NCBI RefSeq assembly: GCF_003023845.1
Contig: NZ_PYFT01000001.1
Coordinates: 3,596,001 to 3,660,000, forward strand
Direction of reading: 5' to 3'
DNA from: Adhaeribacter arboris
GTDB lineage: Bacteria; Bacteroidota; Bacteroidia; Cytophagales; Hymenobacteraceae
DNA length: 64,000 bases
Shown here: piece by piece, positions 36,440-45,357 of the stretch
Numbering within the stretch: the stretch's first letter is position 1
Layout: each line of letters starts with the position of its first letter
Position numbers and translations under genes: made by a program
Notes under the pieces: generated by a model
The model's database searches: none
Told to the model about the DNA's origin: nothing
The model's input: only the letters and a program-made list of their open reading frames with translations

Positions 36440-36760
36440 ATGCGGACAGATGACCTGATAATCGTGAAAGCAAAAACTACAATGAAGACGACAGCAGAAG
36501 GTGGCAGACAACACGGCTTCAAATCAGGTTATAGACCTAACCATGTACTTGAACTTCCAGACGATTTACGAAACTTAACAACTTATATTGGCGACATTCA
36601 ATTTGACGACCAAGAATTAATAGAACCTGGTGAAACCAAAATTGTGACAGTTAGATTTTTAAAAATGCCGCAAGTTGAAAAATATATTAAGGTTGGACAA
36701 AAATGGTACATCAATGAGGCTGCAAGGAAATTAGGCTTCGGAGAAATTTTGGAGGTCTAA
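36440..36760 (+). CDS. Small protein resembling EF-Tu domain III
   Basis: 106 residues. TTAEGGRQHGFKSGYRPNH near the start, a central LIEPGETKIVTVRFLKMP and a final GQKWYINEAARKLGFGEILEV resemble the beta-barrel third domain of elongation factor Tu (EEGGR...SGYRPQ...; FREGGRTVGAG...). No GTPase part is present. Function unknown; it could bind the targets that this domain recognises, which is inference. ATG at 36440 is used, and an internal ATG (MKTTAEGG) is possible. It is AT-rich, 12 bp after the broken DUF7660 gene, probably the same cassette. Confidence 0.65.
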   Translation: MRTDDLIIVKAKTTMKTTAEGGRQHGFKSGYRPNHVLELPDDLRNLTTYIGDIQFDDQELIEPGETKIVTVRFLKMPQVEKYIKVGQKWYINEAARKLGFGEILEV

Positions 36761-36762
36761 AA

Positions 36763-36840
36763 CTGCTTACAACATTGGGTTTTATGCAAGTTGGGCATGA
36801 CCAGCAAACATCAGCCAATTGCAAATCCAAGCTGCGGTTC
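36763..36840 (+). repeat. attC-like left half site after second cassette
   Basis: CTGCTTACAAC (36763-36773) is the near complement of the GTTGTAGGCA that opens this cassette. An imperfect palindrome follows (TTTATGCAAGTTGGGC against GCCAATTGCAAA). No clear right-hand GTT core was found before the sulfatase gene, so the site may be truncated. Confidence 0.4.
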
Positions 36841-36976
36841 GGGCTGGACAAATTACTTTCATTAATACCAATGTGCTGAGGGAACACTTACTTTCGGTAC
36901 TTTGCCAAGGTTCGTTTCTCACCTTAGGCAGAAAGGACTAATAGCTCATCTAATATATCTTAATCCGGTTAAATAT

Positions 36977-38431
36977 TTAAAAAGGTCCTTTCGCATTTAT
37001 TCTATCCGCGTGCAGGGCGGCTCCTGGCATTTCCCCACGAGTATCTTTCGCCGGCAAAGGCTGCCCAGTTTCGCGGTGATACCAGTCAGGAGTAAGTTTT
37101 TCCGGGGCAGTATCGCAGGTTTGTTTTTGCCATTGCTGGAGGATGCTTTTTAAAGAACTAAATTGTTTCGCGTAAGCCGGGTTGTTTATTTCATTATGCT
37201 GCTGCAAAGAATCCGGGGCATTTACAAAAAATTCTTCCGCTGGTCGGGGTTTTACCAGGGCTTCGTTTTGCAAGGGGGTTAAAGTACCTTTTGTTTTTGC
37301 CAGTTTCAGGGCCTTACTCGCCGGGCTTTGATTCGCGTCAATAGGTCCGCCATTATTAAATTCGGGCCTTAAGTTTAGTATGTACAGAAAATCTTTACTG
37401 CGTACGGCGCGTTCGTACGCTTCGTAGTCGTGCCAGTTGTGCTCCGCAAAAATATAGTTCCGGAAGGCAGCTTGCGGGTGATCGAGCAATTTCACAAAGC
37501 TTTTACCTTGGATAGTTGGCGACGAAGGCGCCCCCGCCAGTGCGAATAAAGTAGGCGCAATATCTATACTGCTTACCAGGGCCTCTACTTCTACTCCTTT
37601 GTTTTTGATTGCCGCGGGCCATTTCATCAGAAATGGGCTTTTAATGCCCCGGTCATACAAAAGAGTTTTACTACCCGGAAAAGGCCGGCCATTATCCGCC
37701 ATAAAAATAATAATGGTATTCTGCGCTACCCCTTGTCGCTGGAGCTCTTTTTCCAATTCGCCCAGGTAATAATCAATCCGGCTGATTTCATTGTAATAAG
37801 AAGCTAAATCCTGGCGTGTTTCTTTGGTATCTACCAAGGTGGGCGGAATGGTAACTTCCGTATCCGGGTTATGCGGTTGCCGGAAATTATCTGCCGACCA
37901 TTCGCGGTGCGCATCAAAAGGAGCGAGCCACAAAAAGAAAGGCTTCTTTTTGGGCCGGTTTCGTAGTAAGTTCAGCCATTGTTCTTCGCCACCAGGCCCG
38001 TTCATTTGCTCACCAGCCAGCAAGGTATCGTAAGCCCGACGGCTAACGGGTCCTTCGTGCCATTTACCGGCCTGGGCGGTGTAATAACCCGCCTTTCGGA
38101 GTTGCTCCGGGAATAGCGTTAAATGCGCGGGTACCGGTGAATGCAATTCGGCGGCACCGGTATTATGCGGGTAGCGCCCGGTTAAAACACTCACCCGGCT
38201 CGGGCTGCAAGAGCTCGACGTAACGTACATATTCCGAAATTTTAAACCGTCTTTCGCCAGCTTATTCAGGTTAGGAGTCCGGATTTTAGAATTACCGTAG
38301 GCGCCGATATCTTCCGGACTAATATCATCGCCAATAATGAAAACAATATTGGGTTTGGCTGGTAGTTTTTTTGCTTGAGCCGGTAAGAAACAAAATAAAA
38401 TATGGCTTATCAGTACTATCCATTTTTTCAT
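36977..38431 (-). CDS. Secreted sulfatase (arylsulfatase / heparan sulfatase-like)
   Basis: The 484-residue protein has a signal peptide ending near PAQAK. NIVFIIGDDISPEDIGAYGN gives the metal-binding DD pair. The sulfatase signature SSCSPSRVSVLTGRYPHNTG has the Cys that becomes formylglycine (C-x-P-x-R type, near residue 79), followed by GKWHEGPVSRRAYD, FMADNGRPFPGSK and FAEHNWHDYEA. It removes sulfate esters from a glycan or other substrate in the periplasm. It needs a formylglycine-generating or anSME enzyme, not seen in the window. It is convergent with the AT-rich cassette and divergent from the GH65 gene (240 bp). Confidence 0.93.
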   Translation of the reverse strand: MKKWIVLISHILFCFLPAQAKKLPAKPNIVFIIGDDISPEDIGAYGNSKIRTPNLNKLAKDGLKFRNMYVTSSSCSPSRVSVLTGRYPHNTGAAELHSPVPAHLTLFPEQLRKAGYYTAQAGKWHEGPVSRRAYDTLLAGEQMNGPGGEEQWLNLLRNRPKKKPFFLWLAPFDAHREWSADNFRQPHNPDTEVTIPPTLVDTKETRQDLASYYNEISRIDYYLGELEKELQRQGVAQNTIIIFMADNGRPFPGSKTLLYDRGIKSPFLMKWPAAIKNKGVEVEALVSSIDIAPTLFALAGAPSSPTIQGKSFVKLLDHPQAAFRNYIFAEHNWHDYEAYERAVRSKDFLYILNLRPEFNNGGPIDANQSPASKALKLAKTKGTLTPLQNEALVKPRPAEEFFVNAPDSLQQHNEINNPAYAKQFSSLKSILQQWQKQTCDTAPEKLTPDWYHRETGQPLPAKDTRGEMPGAALHADRINAKGPF

Positions 38432-38670
38432 AATTGTAAACTAGCTTTCATCTTTCCTACTCCGGGCAAGAACATGAAAATTAAAATGTTGAAAGTACCT
38501 TTTAAATAAAAGTTTATTTTTAATTTATTAATTAATCCCGAAAACAATCTATAACCAATAGCAGCTTTTCCTTAATTTTTTCTTTCCTTAACACGAAATC
38601 TTATATATGCATAAGATTATTTAATACATGTATATTTTTTTAACCTGAGGCTCCCATATACTTTACTATT

Positions 38671-40713
38671 ATGAAACAACTTCTACTTTCGCTATTTATT
38701 TTCCAGCTGTTTGCCTTTCTAAATTCTGCATCCGCTCAAGCCGTGGACCCGTGGGTGATAAAGGCCGATAAGATTGAACCGGCAAATTATTATGGCATAA
38801 CGGTAGCCAACGGCATGATTGGGATTGTATCGTCGCCGGAGCCGTTTAAAGTAAAAGATGTGGTGCTGGCCGGGGCTTACGATTTATATGGCCGCGGCCG
38901 GGTAAGTAATTTCCTGCGCAGTTTTAATTTGCTGAACATGTATTTAGACATCGATGGCCGCCGTATAGATGCCAAAAGCGCGACGAACCTAAAGCAAGAG
39001 TTAAACATGCGCGAGTCAAAATTTACGACCACCTTTGATTACGCCGATAAAGCTACCGTTACTTACACCTATTATTCGCTGCGGCATTTGCCGTTTACGG
39101 TTTTAATGGATATTAGCATTAGGGCCAAGAAAAATATTAGCTTTACCGGTAGTAGCGTTATGGAAGCGCCCGACGCCTTAAAAGAAGCACAAAATTATTA
39201 TAACGAAATCGACCGACCCCACGTGGTTATCAGTTTATTAACTTCTGAAGCCAAAAGCCCGACCGGTAAGTTACTTATGGCTGCCAGCAATACTTTTCTG
39301 TTCTCGGAACCCCACGGTCAGGAACCGCGCGTCATTCATGAAATGTGGGACAATAATCTACATCTAATGAAATTTACCCGGCAGTTGAAAGCCGGACAAA
39401 CCTACACTTTTTCTGTGGCCGGCTCGTCTATTACTTCGGCCCACCACGACGACCCTCTGAACGAAGCCGAGCGTTTAACTATTTACGCCAAACTGGAAGG
39501 CCGCGACCGATTATTACAATTTCATAAAAAAGCCTGGGACGAACTCTGGAGCAGTGATATTAAAATAGAAGGCGACCCGCAATCGCAGCAGGATGTGCAT
39601 AGCATGTTGTACCATTTGTATTCTTTTGTGCGCGAAAATACGGCGCTCTCTCCTTCGCCGATGGGTTTGAGTGGTTTAGGCTATAACGGGCACGTATTCT
39701 GGGATACCGAAATCTGGATGTACCCGGCTTTACTGGTCATGCACCCGGAATTAGGCAAAAGTATGGTGGAGTACCGTTTCCAGCGCTTGGAAGCCGCTAA
39801 ACGCAATGCTTTTTCCAAAGGCTTTAAAGGCGCCATGTTCCCGTGGGAAAGTGCTGATACTGGCGTAGAAGAAACACCGGTTTGGGCATTAAGCGGCCCG
39901 TTCGAGCACCATATTACCGCTGATGTAGCCCTTGCCGCTTGGAATTATTACTTAGTAACCCAGGATAAACAATGGTTGCGCGAAAAAGGCTGGCCCATTT
40001 TAAAAGAAACCGCCGATTTCTGGGCAAGTCGGGTAGAACGAAATGGCCCCGGCAAATACGACATTAAAAACGTAGTAGCCGCCGACGAATGGGCCGAGAA
40101 TGTAGATAATAATGCTTTTACCAACGCCGCCGCCAAGGCCAATTTGCAATATAGTACGCAAGCGGCTCAGTTACTGGGTCTCACTCCTAACCCCGATTGG
40201 CTGCACGTGGCCCAAAATATTCCGATTTTAAAAATGGAAAATGGCGTTACTCGGGAACACGCTACCTATAAGGGAGAGGGCATTAAACAAGCTGACGTCA
40301 ACTTACTGGCTTATCCGCTTAAAGAAATAACTAACCCCGAGCAAATCAAAAAAGACTTAGCTTATTACGAAACCCGCGTACCTAATGAGGGCACTCCCGC
40401 TATGACGCAAGGCGTATTTGCCTTATTGTACGCCCGTGTGGGTAATGCCGACAAAGCTTATCATTGGTTTAAAGATGCCTATCTGCCAAACTTAAATCCG
40501 CCTTTCCGGGTAATTGCCGAAACCAAAGGCGGCACCAATCCTTATTTTGCCACCGGGGCCGGCGGTATTTTACAAGCGGTTATTATGGGCTTTGGCGGGG
40601 TAGAAATTACGCCGGAAGGAATAAAGCAAGTAAGATCGGTATTACCCAAAAACTGGAAGAGTTTGACAATAACGGGTGTTGGTCCGGAAAAGAAGACGTT
40701 TTCGGTGAAGTAA
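38671..40713 (+). CDS. Secreted glycoside hydrolase family 65 protein
   Basis: The 680-residue protein has a signal peptide ending at SASAQ. GH65 features: N-terminal beta-sandwich (NYYGITVANGMIGIVSSPEPF), the (alpha/alpha)6 barrel with GHVFWDTEIWMYPALLVMHPE, GFKGAMFPWESADTG, ADEWAENVDNNAFTN with the candidate catalytic Glu, and MTQGVFALLYARVG near the end. GH65 contains disaccharide phosphorylases and glucoside hydrolases. Export to a phosphate-poor compartment makes hydrolysis more likely than phosphorolysis, which is inference. A structured repeat lies just downstream. Substrate unknown. Confidence 0.9.
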   Translation: MKQLLLSLFIFQLFAFLNSASAQAVDPWVIKADKIEPANYYGITVANGMIGIVSSPEPFKVKDVVLAGAYDLYGRGRVSNFLRSFNLLNMYLDIDGRRIDAKSATNLKQELNMRESKFTTTFDYADKATVTYTYYSLRHLPFTVLMDISIRAKKNISFTGSSVMEAPDALKEAQNYYNEIDRPHVVISLLTSEAKSPTGKLLMAASNTFLFSEPHGQEPRVIHEMWDNNLHLMKFTRQLKAGQTYTFSVAGSSITSAHHDDPLNEAERLTIYAKLEGRDRLLQFHKKAWDELWSSDIKIEGDPQSQQDVHSMLYHLYSFVRENTALSPSPMGLSGLGYNGHVFWDTEIWMYPALLVMHPELGKSMVEYRFQRLEAAKRNAFSKGFKGAMFPWESADTGVEETPVWALSGPFEHHITADVALAAWNYYLVTQDKQWLREKGWPILKETADFWASRVERNGPGKYDIKNVVAADEWAENVDNNAFTNAAAKANLQYSTQAAQLLGLTPNPDWLHVAQNIPILKMENGVTREHATYKGEGIKQADVNLLAYPLKEITNPEQIKKDLAYYETRVPNEGTPAMTQGVFALLYARVGNADKAYHWFKDAYLPNLNPPFRVIAETKGGTNPYFATGAGGILQAVIMGFGGVEITPEGIKQVRSVLPKNWKSLTITGVGPEKKTFSVK

Positions 40714-40760
40714 AAGTGCTACAGGATGGAAATTTTGCAGATGTACTAAGTGCTATTTGT

Positions 40761-40980
40761 CTTTGGAGCCGGTTCCCGTCTCCATTCTACTGTGCTGATG
40801 CGGTTTGAAAAGTAACCAGTTTGCCTCGTGACCGGCGGGCCTCGTCGGTGCACTCGGACGGGCTACTTTTCCTTTTCTCCTTTCGTCGAAATGCCTGATG
40901 GCACCGGAAAACTAGCAGGTCCTCGTTGCACCGACTGCTGTCTGTTCTGCTAACCTCCGCTTTTAGGAATTCTATTTTTT
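40761..40980 (+). repeat. Structured intergenic repeat, copy C
   Basis: Head CTTTGGAGCCGG...GTCTCCA, then GTGCTGATGCGGTTTGA, core GCCTCGTGACCGGCGGGCC, then a hairpin whose base is GTCGGTGCA (40844-40852) with TGCACCGAC (40927-40935). This is a nine-base perfect pair differing in sequence from the GTTTGGCT/AGCCAAAC of copies D and E. The inner TTTTCC/GGAAAA also pairs. The tail contains CTGTCTGTT and GCTTTTAGG. It begins about 50 bp past the GH65 stop in a 597 bp gap. Confidence 0.85.
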
Positions 40981-41200
40981 TGTTAACTTTTTGTTTCCTT
41001 ATTATAGCGGCAATGTATACTTAAAAAATCTAAGTTATCTTTCCTTCTTTCGTCTGAATTCAAAAGCTCCAGAATTTTAGAAGGCAACATAGTTAAACGG
41101 GTGTCGTTTTTCTTAACTAACCGGTTCTACTAGATAGTTCTACTAAATAACAGCTTGAAAATAAAGTAAGCTTATGGATAATAATTTTAGGTTAAAAGTT

Positions 41201-41236
41201 CCCCTCCTAAGCTTAGGAGGGGCAGGGGTGGTTGAT
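41201..41236. repeat. C/G-rich palindrome repeat
   Basis: CCCCTCCTAAG (41201-41211) joins directly to its own complement (41212-41222), a perfect 22-bp palindrome, followed by CAGGGGTGGTTGA. Same family as the blocks at 26738 and 31374. It lies about 220 bp after structured copy C, 90 bp past the stop of the convergent amidohydrolase gene. Confidence 0.6.
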
Positions 41237-41310
41237 TTTTAAAGACAGCATCCTATACCTTATTATGTTCTAGTTCTTATTTTTAATAGAACCAGGTAGC
41301 TACGCATTAT

Positions 41311-42474
41311 TTATTGAGTATTTCCATTATTCTGCCTTGTTCCGGAGAATCGTTTTTCTGCATTTTGATAGTAAATTTTATCAACTACTTCCCGGGGTAC
41401 CTTTAAGCCGGTAAAGGTACCTTCTATGCTGGGTACGCTCATATTTTCGTCCGAAGTAAAAAATTTCCAGTCGCGCGACCAAGTTTCGTGGGCTTGTTTT
41501 CTGATCTCAGCTGAGCTTTTATCTTTATTAAAAACCAAATCCGTGGCGTAAATCAACCGGTCCTGGTATTTAATAAAGAAATCGCGGACTTTTTGCCGCT
41601 CTTTTACCGCTTGGTATTGGAAGTGCGGAATCCGGGCCGCCATATCTACGGCCATATTCGGAAACTTATCCAGGCGCTTTGCCAGTTCGTCCACGCTCCA
41701 TTCCAGGCTGCCTAAGTGAGCGCCTACAAAAGTTACATCCGGATGTTTTGTCACCATGTGGTCTCGGGCCTGAATGTGCTGCTCGTAAGAAGGATATTCC
41801 GGGTGCCGGTACATGTGGTACTGCGGATGCTCCCGGTAATAATTTTTATCTCCGTTAACCGTCATTTTTTCCAGGGGTAACCAGCAGTTACGGGGCTCGC
41901 CTAAATGAGCAATGAGCGTTTTTTTATTTTGGGTGATATAATCAACAATGGGGTCAAACTGCGGATTGTCGACCATTACAAACTTGTTCTTATTATCTTT
42001 TAACTCCATGCCGATATTTTTCCAAAATTTAACGGCAACGGCGCCTTTGGCAAAAGAATCTTTTAAATAGGCGATGGTTTTATTCTGCCAATCGGGAGCA
42101 TTAAAATTCTGCACCGAGATAGTAGTAGCATAGGCAATTCGTTCCGGGAAAGCTTTCACGTGGATTAAGGCTAACTGTTGCTGTTCGGCAATTTCGGGAT
42201 AGTGCGGCGCATCTACATTAATCGTCAGCAGCCGGAAATTATCTTCTTCCGCTTGTTTTATCAAAGCAGGGTCGGTGGTATTGATGTGCACGTGCGTATC
42301 AAACTTTTTCACCGATTTAAAATCATCTAAAGCATAATAAGTCTCAGGAGTGGTTTGTTTAGTAGTTGTTGCGGCTGCTGTTGCGGCTGCGTTTTGCTTT
42401 TTTGGCGAGCAAGCCTGTAAAAAAATTAAAAATAAAAAAGTTAGCAGACTCCAGTAACGGGTATTCTTTTTCAT
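41311..42474 (-). CDS. Amidohydrolase-family lipoprotein
   Basis: The 387-residue lipoprotein has lipobox LQAC and a low-complexity Ala/Thr linker (residues 25-45). The amidohydrolase-2 TIM barrel follows: FDTHVHINT with the metal-binding H-x-H, VAVKFWKNIG, TLIAHLGEPRNCW, FVGAHLGSLEW and IYATDLVF with the C-terminal metal Asp. This resembles the ACMSD/TIM-barrel decarboxylase-like branch. The substrate is unknown, and a periplasmic location is expected. It is single on the minus strand. Confidence 0.88.
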   Translation of the reverse strand: MKKNTRYWSLLTFLFLIFLQACSPKKQNAAATAAATTTKQTTPETYYALDDFKSVKKFDTHVHINTTDPALIKQAEEDNFRLLTINVDAPHYPEIAEQQQLALIHVKAFPERIAYATTISVQNFNAPDWQNKTIAYLKDSFAKGAVAVKFWKNIGMELKDNKNKFVMVDNPQFDPIVDYITQNKKTLIAHLGEPRNCWLPLEKMTVNGDKNYYREHPQYHMYRHPEYPSYEQHIQARDHMVTKHPDVTFVGAHLGSLEWSVDELAKRLDKFPNMAVDMAARIPHFQYQAVKERQKVRDFFIKYQDRLIYATDLVFNKDKSSAEIRKQAHETWSRDWKFFTSDENMSVPSIEGTFTGLKVPREVVDKIYYQNAEKRFSGTRQNNGNTQ

Positions 42475-42715
42475 GGGCTTATAAGTAAACAGGTACTATT
42501 TGGCAGAGAGTGGTTATAAGAAATCAATATAAAAAAGAAGCCAGATATTTACTAAGGTTCGAAGGCAAATTGGGAATGAACTTGCCCAAACCAAGGTTCA
42601 TTTATGTAATTTTAGAGATGCCTGCATCCTTCTTTTACAGAAAACAGCGTATAAATAAAGTTGTGTGTTAAAATAAATAGTTTCGTACTTAAATATAAAT
42701 GTAGTTTTGTACGCC

Positions 42716-43147
42716 ATGAAAGCAATAATTTTAATTTTTAGCTTTTTACTGGCTTCTTCTCCATTTGTCCAAAAGCCAGTTTACGCGCAATCAAAAACCA
42801 AAGCCTTTTCTTTAATAGGTGAGTGGGAAAGAACCGATAATCTAACCGAAGGCAACAGCAGCAAATTAATTTTTTACCCCGACGGAAAGCTGAACATCTT
42901 AAATAAAAAACGCTCCGAAATGCGGTTAGTCCGGTATCGCCTACTTTCTGAAAAGGAGCCTCTGAAAGGAGAAATTTTATTAGTGCCATTTGGCGAAGGT
43001 CAACCCCAGGATAGGATTCCTTTCACCGTTACATTTACCGACTCTCAAAGTATCAACTTTACTTACCTGCCGGGCAATATTCTTCAGACGCTTCTATTTA
43101 AAAAGGTGAAAGATATTGAACAAGGCATTGTGCCGCTGTCCGATTAA
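42716..43147 (+). CDS. Small exported protein, lipocalin-like
   Basis: 143 residues. The signal peptide MKAIILIFSFLLASSPFVQKPVYAQ is followed by a beta-rich segment: SLIGEWERTDNLTEG, LIFYPDGKLNI, IPFTVTFTDSQSINFTYL, TLLFKKV. The GEWERTD...F..DGKL pattern is like small lipocalin-like exported proteins, but I cannot name the family. ATG at 42716 is preferred over TTG at 42707 because it starts the signal peptide cleanly. It is divergent from the amidohydrolase gene by 241 bp. Confidence 0.65.
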   Translation: MKAIILIFSFLLASSPFVQKPVYAQSKTKAFSLIGEWERTDNLTEGNSSKLIFYPDGKLNILNKKRSEMRLVRYRLLSEKEPLKGEILLVPFGEGQPQDRIPFTVTFTDSQSINFTYLPGNILQTLLFKKVKDIEQGIVPLSD

Positions 43148-43153
43148 GCCTAT

Positions 43154-43216
43154 CAGAATCTTTTGGCAGATTTTCTTTGCTCGCCAATCAGGCAACTACT
43201 GGCAGCAAAGATTCTG
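43154..43216. terminator. Inverted repeat after the small exported protein gene
   Basis: CAGAATCTTT (43154-43163) and AAAGATTCTG (43207-43216) pair perfectly, with a partly paired GGCAG/CTGGC interior. The loop is long and there is no T tract, so termination is only possible, not clear. Confidence 0.35.
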
Positions 43217-43396
43217 GGTAAAACCCGTAAGTTCTTGACCTACTAAATATCGGCGGGCTTTTACTTCAACCGCCATTGCATTTTGGGATGTTGCTTATTC
43301 TTTCTTCGGTAAATAATTGTTCAGGTTAAAAGTATTTAAATCTCGGCAGTAACTCCTATATTGGCCGTTATATCCACTCCATAAAAAATATACTTT

Positions 43397-44170
43397 ATGA
43401 AAAACAAACAGGTAAAAATGAGTTTGTTCGTGCTTGCCCTGGCAGCAGCGGGTTGCAACCAAAACGCCAAAACTGATACCGCCACTTCCACTGAAACCGC
43501 CACTCCAACTGACTCCGCTGCTACCGATTCAGCGGCTACGGCCAGCGCTTCTAAGCCGGAGGTAGATTTGTTCGATGGCAAATCGCTGGCCGGCTGGCAC
43601 GGTTTTAACAAAACCGGCGAAGTAAAAAACTGGACCGTGCAGGACGGGGCGCTGGTTTGTATGGGAGCCGCGAAAGATGCGCACGGCGGCGATTTAGTAT
43701 CGGATAAACAATACAGTAATTTTGAATTAAGCTGGGAATGGAAAGTGGATAAAGGCAGTAATAGCGGGGTAATGTATCATGTAATCGAAGATAAGAAGTA
43801 TCAATCGCCGTACGAAACCGGCCCCGAATACCAGGTAATGGATGACATCGGCTTCCCGGAAAAACTGGAAAATTGGCAACTGGCTGGCGCCGATTACGCC
43901 ATTGCCCCCGCCAACGAAAAGAAAAAACTGAAACCCGTGGGCGAATGGAACAGCAGCAAAATTATTTATAACAACGGCCACGTGGAACATTGGCTGAACG
44001 GCGAAAAAATTGTAGAGTTTGACCGCAACAGCGAGTTCTGGAAAAAACAACGCGCCGAAGGCAAATGGAAAGACTATCCGGACTACGCAAAAGCAACTAC
44101 CGGTTTTATCGCCCTGCAAGACCACGGCAACAAAGCGTATTACCGCAACATAAAAATTAAGGAGTTATAA
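43397..44170 (+). CDS. DUF1080 lipoprotein (3-keto-disaccharide hydrolase fold)
   Basis: The 257-residue lipoprotein has lipobox AAAGC followed by a Thr/Ser/Ala-rich linker (residues 25-55). The DUF1080 concanavalin-like domain follows: LFDGKSLAGWHGFNK, WTVQDGALVCMG, FELSWEWKVDKGSNSGVMYHV, YETGPEYQVMDD, NGHVEHWLNGEKIVEF and GFIALQDHGNKAYYRNIKIKEL. DUF1080 proteins include enzymes acting on 3-keto-glycosides and are abundant in Bacteroidota and Planctomycetes. The signals show export; the substrate is unknown. It is single on the plus strand, followed by a clear terminator. Confidence 0.93.
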   Translation: MKNKQVKMSLFVLALAAAGCNQNAKTDTATSTETATPTDSAATDSAATASASKPEVDLFDGKSLAGWHGFNKTGEVKNWTVQDGALVCMGAAKDAHGGDLVSDKQYSNFELSWEWKVDKGSNSGVMYHVIEDKKYQSPYETGPEYQVMDDIGFPEKLENWQLAGADYAIAPANEKKKLKPVGEWNSSKIIYNNGHVEHWLNGEKIVEFDRNSEFWKKQRAEGKWKDYPDYAKATTGFIALQDHGNKAYYRNIKIKEL

Positions 44171-44203
44171 GTTATAGATTTAAAATTTGCCTAAGTCGGT
44201 CTT

Positions 44204-44241
44204 ACGCTGGTCGGAATTTTATAAAGATTTCCGACCAGCGT
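44204..44241 (+). terminator. Intrinsic terminator after DUF1080 gene
   Basis: Perfect 13-base arms ACGCTGGTCGGAA (44204-44216) and its complement (44229-44241), then ATTTTTATTT. It lies 34 bp past the stop codon. Confidence 0.85.
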
Positions 44242-44293
44242 ATTTTTATTTAAAGGGTATTGTTTATAGTTAATAGTTAGCAGTTATTTTATA

Positions 44294-44902
44294 ATGACCG
44301 ATATTACAATTAAAAAACGGATGATTATTACGACAGTTATTTGTGTCACTTATCTCCTACTGACAATTTTTTACCATCATATTGATAAGCATCTAACTGG
44401 GCCAGTTTTTATTATCCTGACACTTCTCATTCCGACAACTTTTGTTGCCATTGTAGTTTACACCATCAGCGGAATAATTAAAGTTTTTAATAACAGACAA
44501 AATTTAACTTTAAGGCTGTGCTTGCCTACAGTCATTCTCTTGGTCACTTTAACGTATACTATTTTTAGTCCTTACCGGCTTGACTCAGAAATATTAGAAA
44601 GTAAAGTAGCAATTAGAGCTTGTTACGAAGGGACACAAAATCAAGCATACATCAAGTTCCGAAAAGACAAATCGTTTGAATTAAATTGGACCGGTGTTTT
44701 CGGCTAGGATGAATGGCGGACTGAGCAATGGAGCCAAAAGGGGGATACGTTATTTCTAAAATATGACGGTAAAGAGGTTAAACAACTTGGCGACACAATT
44801 TTAATGGCAAATGGTTACTTAAACCCAATTGGCAAGTCAGTTGACACGTCAAAATATGCACGACCCATGTTTTACCTTGGATATTGCAGACACGAAAATT
44901 AG
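44294..44902 (+). pseudogene. Membrane protein gene interrupted by an in-frame TAG
   Basis: The first 137 codons encode three probable transmembrane segments (IITTVICVTYLLLTIFYH; VFIILTLLIPTTFVAIVVY; LPTVILLVTLTYTIF) and a soluble start (IRACYEGTQNQAYIKFRKDKSFELNWTGVFG). TAG at 44705 stops it, yet the frame continues with DEWRTEQWSQKGDTLFLKYDG, QLGDTILMANGYL and NPIGK to TAG at 44900. The downstream part reads as a sensible beta domain, so this is one gene with a nonsense change. It is AT-rich like the 35-36.8 kb island, and GTTAGCAGTTA stands just before the ATG, as in cassette 1. Confidence 0.65.
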
Positions 44903-44979
44903 GATAGCTAGCAAGCAGCAAAGAAAAACTACTTCTAACCGCACTTAAAATGCATTAAAGTGCTTTTTAGTTACCTACC

Positions 44980-45357
44980 TTATCCTGCCACTGCCGGAAT
45001 ATCGGCCAGATCATAAAAAATAAGTTTTCCTTTTGCCTGCCCAACCGTTACCATTTCATCCGCCCCCGCCGATGAACCGCCAATCCGCAACACGGCATCG
45101 CACTTACCCAGTAAGCGAATGGCTACCGGGTGAAAGATAGCATTAAATACTTCGTCGCCGGTTTGTTTGGAGCCGGCCGCTTCTACTAGCGGTAAAGCAA
45201 ACCACTCCCCTAGCACCGGCAGGTGCCCGCGTTGGTAAAGCTCCAGGGCTACGCTGGTCATGTGCTGCACGTTGGCGGCTATTTTGGCGGGTTCATCGTT
45301 GGTGCCGGAGCGGTACGGACCGGCCACTAATATTAATAAAGGTTTTTCGGTTTTCAT
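44980..45357 (-). CDS. DUF4406 protein (nucleoside 2-deoxyribosyltransferase-like)
   Basis: The 125-residue cytoplasmic protein has LILVAGPYRSGTNDEPAKIAANV at the start, a LPVLGEWFALPLVEAAGSK middle and CDAVLRIGGSSAGADEMV near the end. This is the DUF4406/YtoQ-like Rossmann pattern related to nucleoside deoxyribosyltransferases. The start overlaps the NudK stop by 4 bp (ATGA), so the two are translationally coupled. A role in nucleotide or nucleotide-sugar metabolism is inferred from the partner. Confidence 0.85.
   Translation of the reverse strand: MKTEKPLLILVAGPYRSGTNDEPAKIAANVQHMTSVALELYQRGHLPVLGEWFALPLVEAAGSKQTGDEVFNAIFHPVAIRLLGKCDAVLRIGGSSAGADEMVTVGQAKGKLIFYDLADIPAVAG

Noticed and set aside
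43727-44125. 132-codon minus-strand frame inside the DUF1080 gene
   Set aside because: Fully inside a well-supported gene on the other strand.
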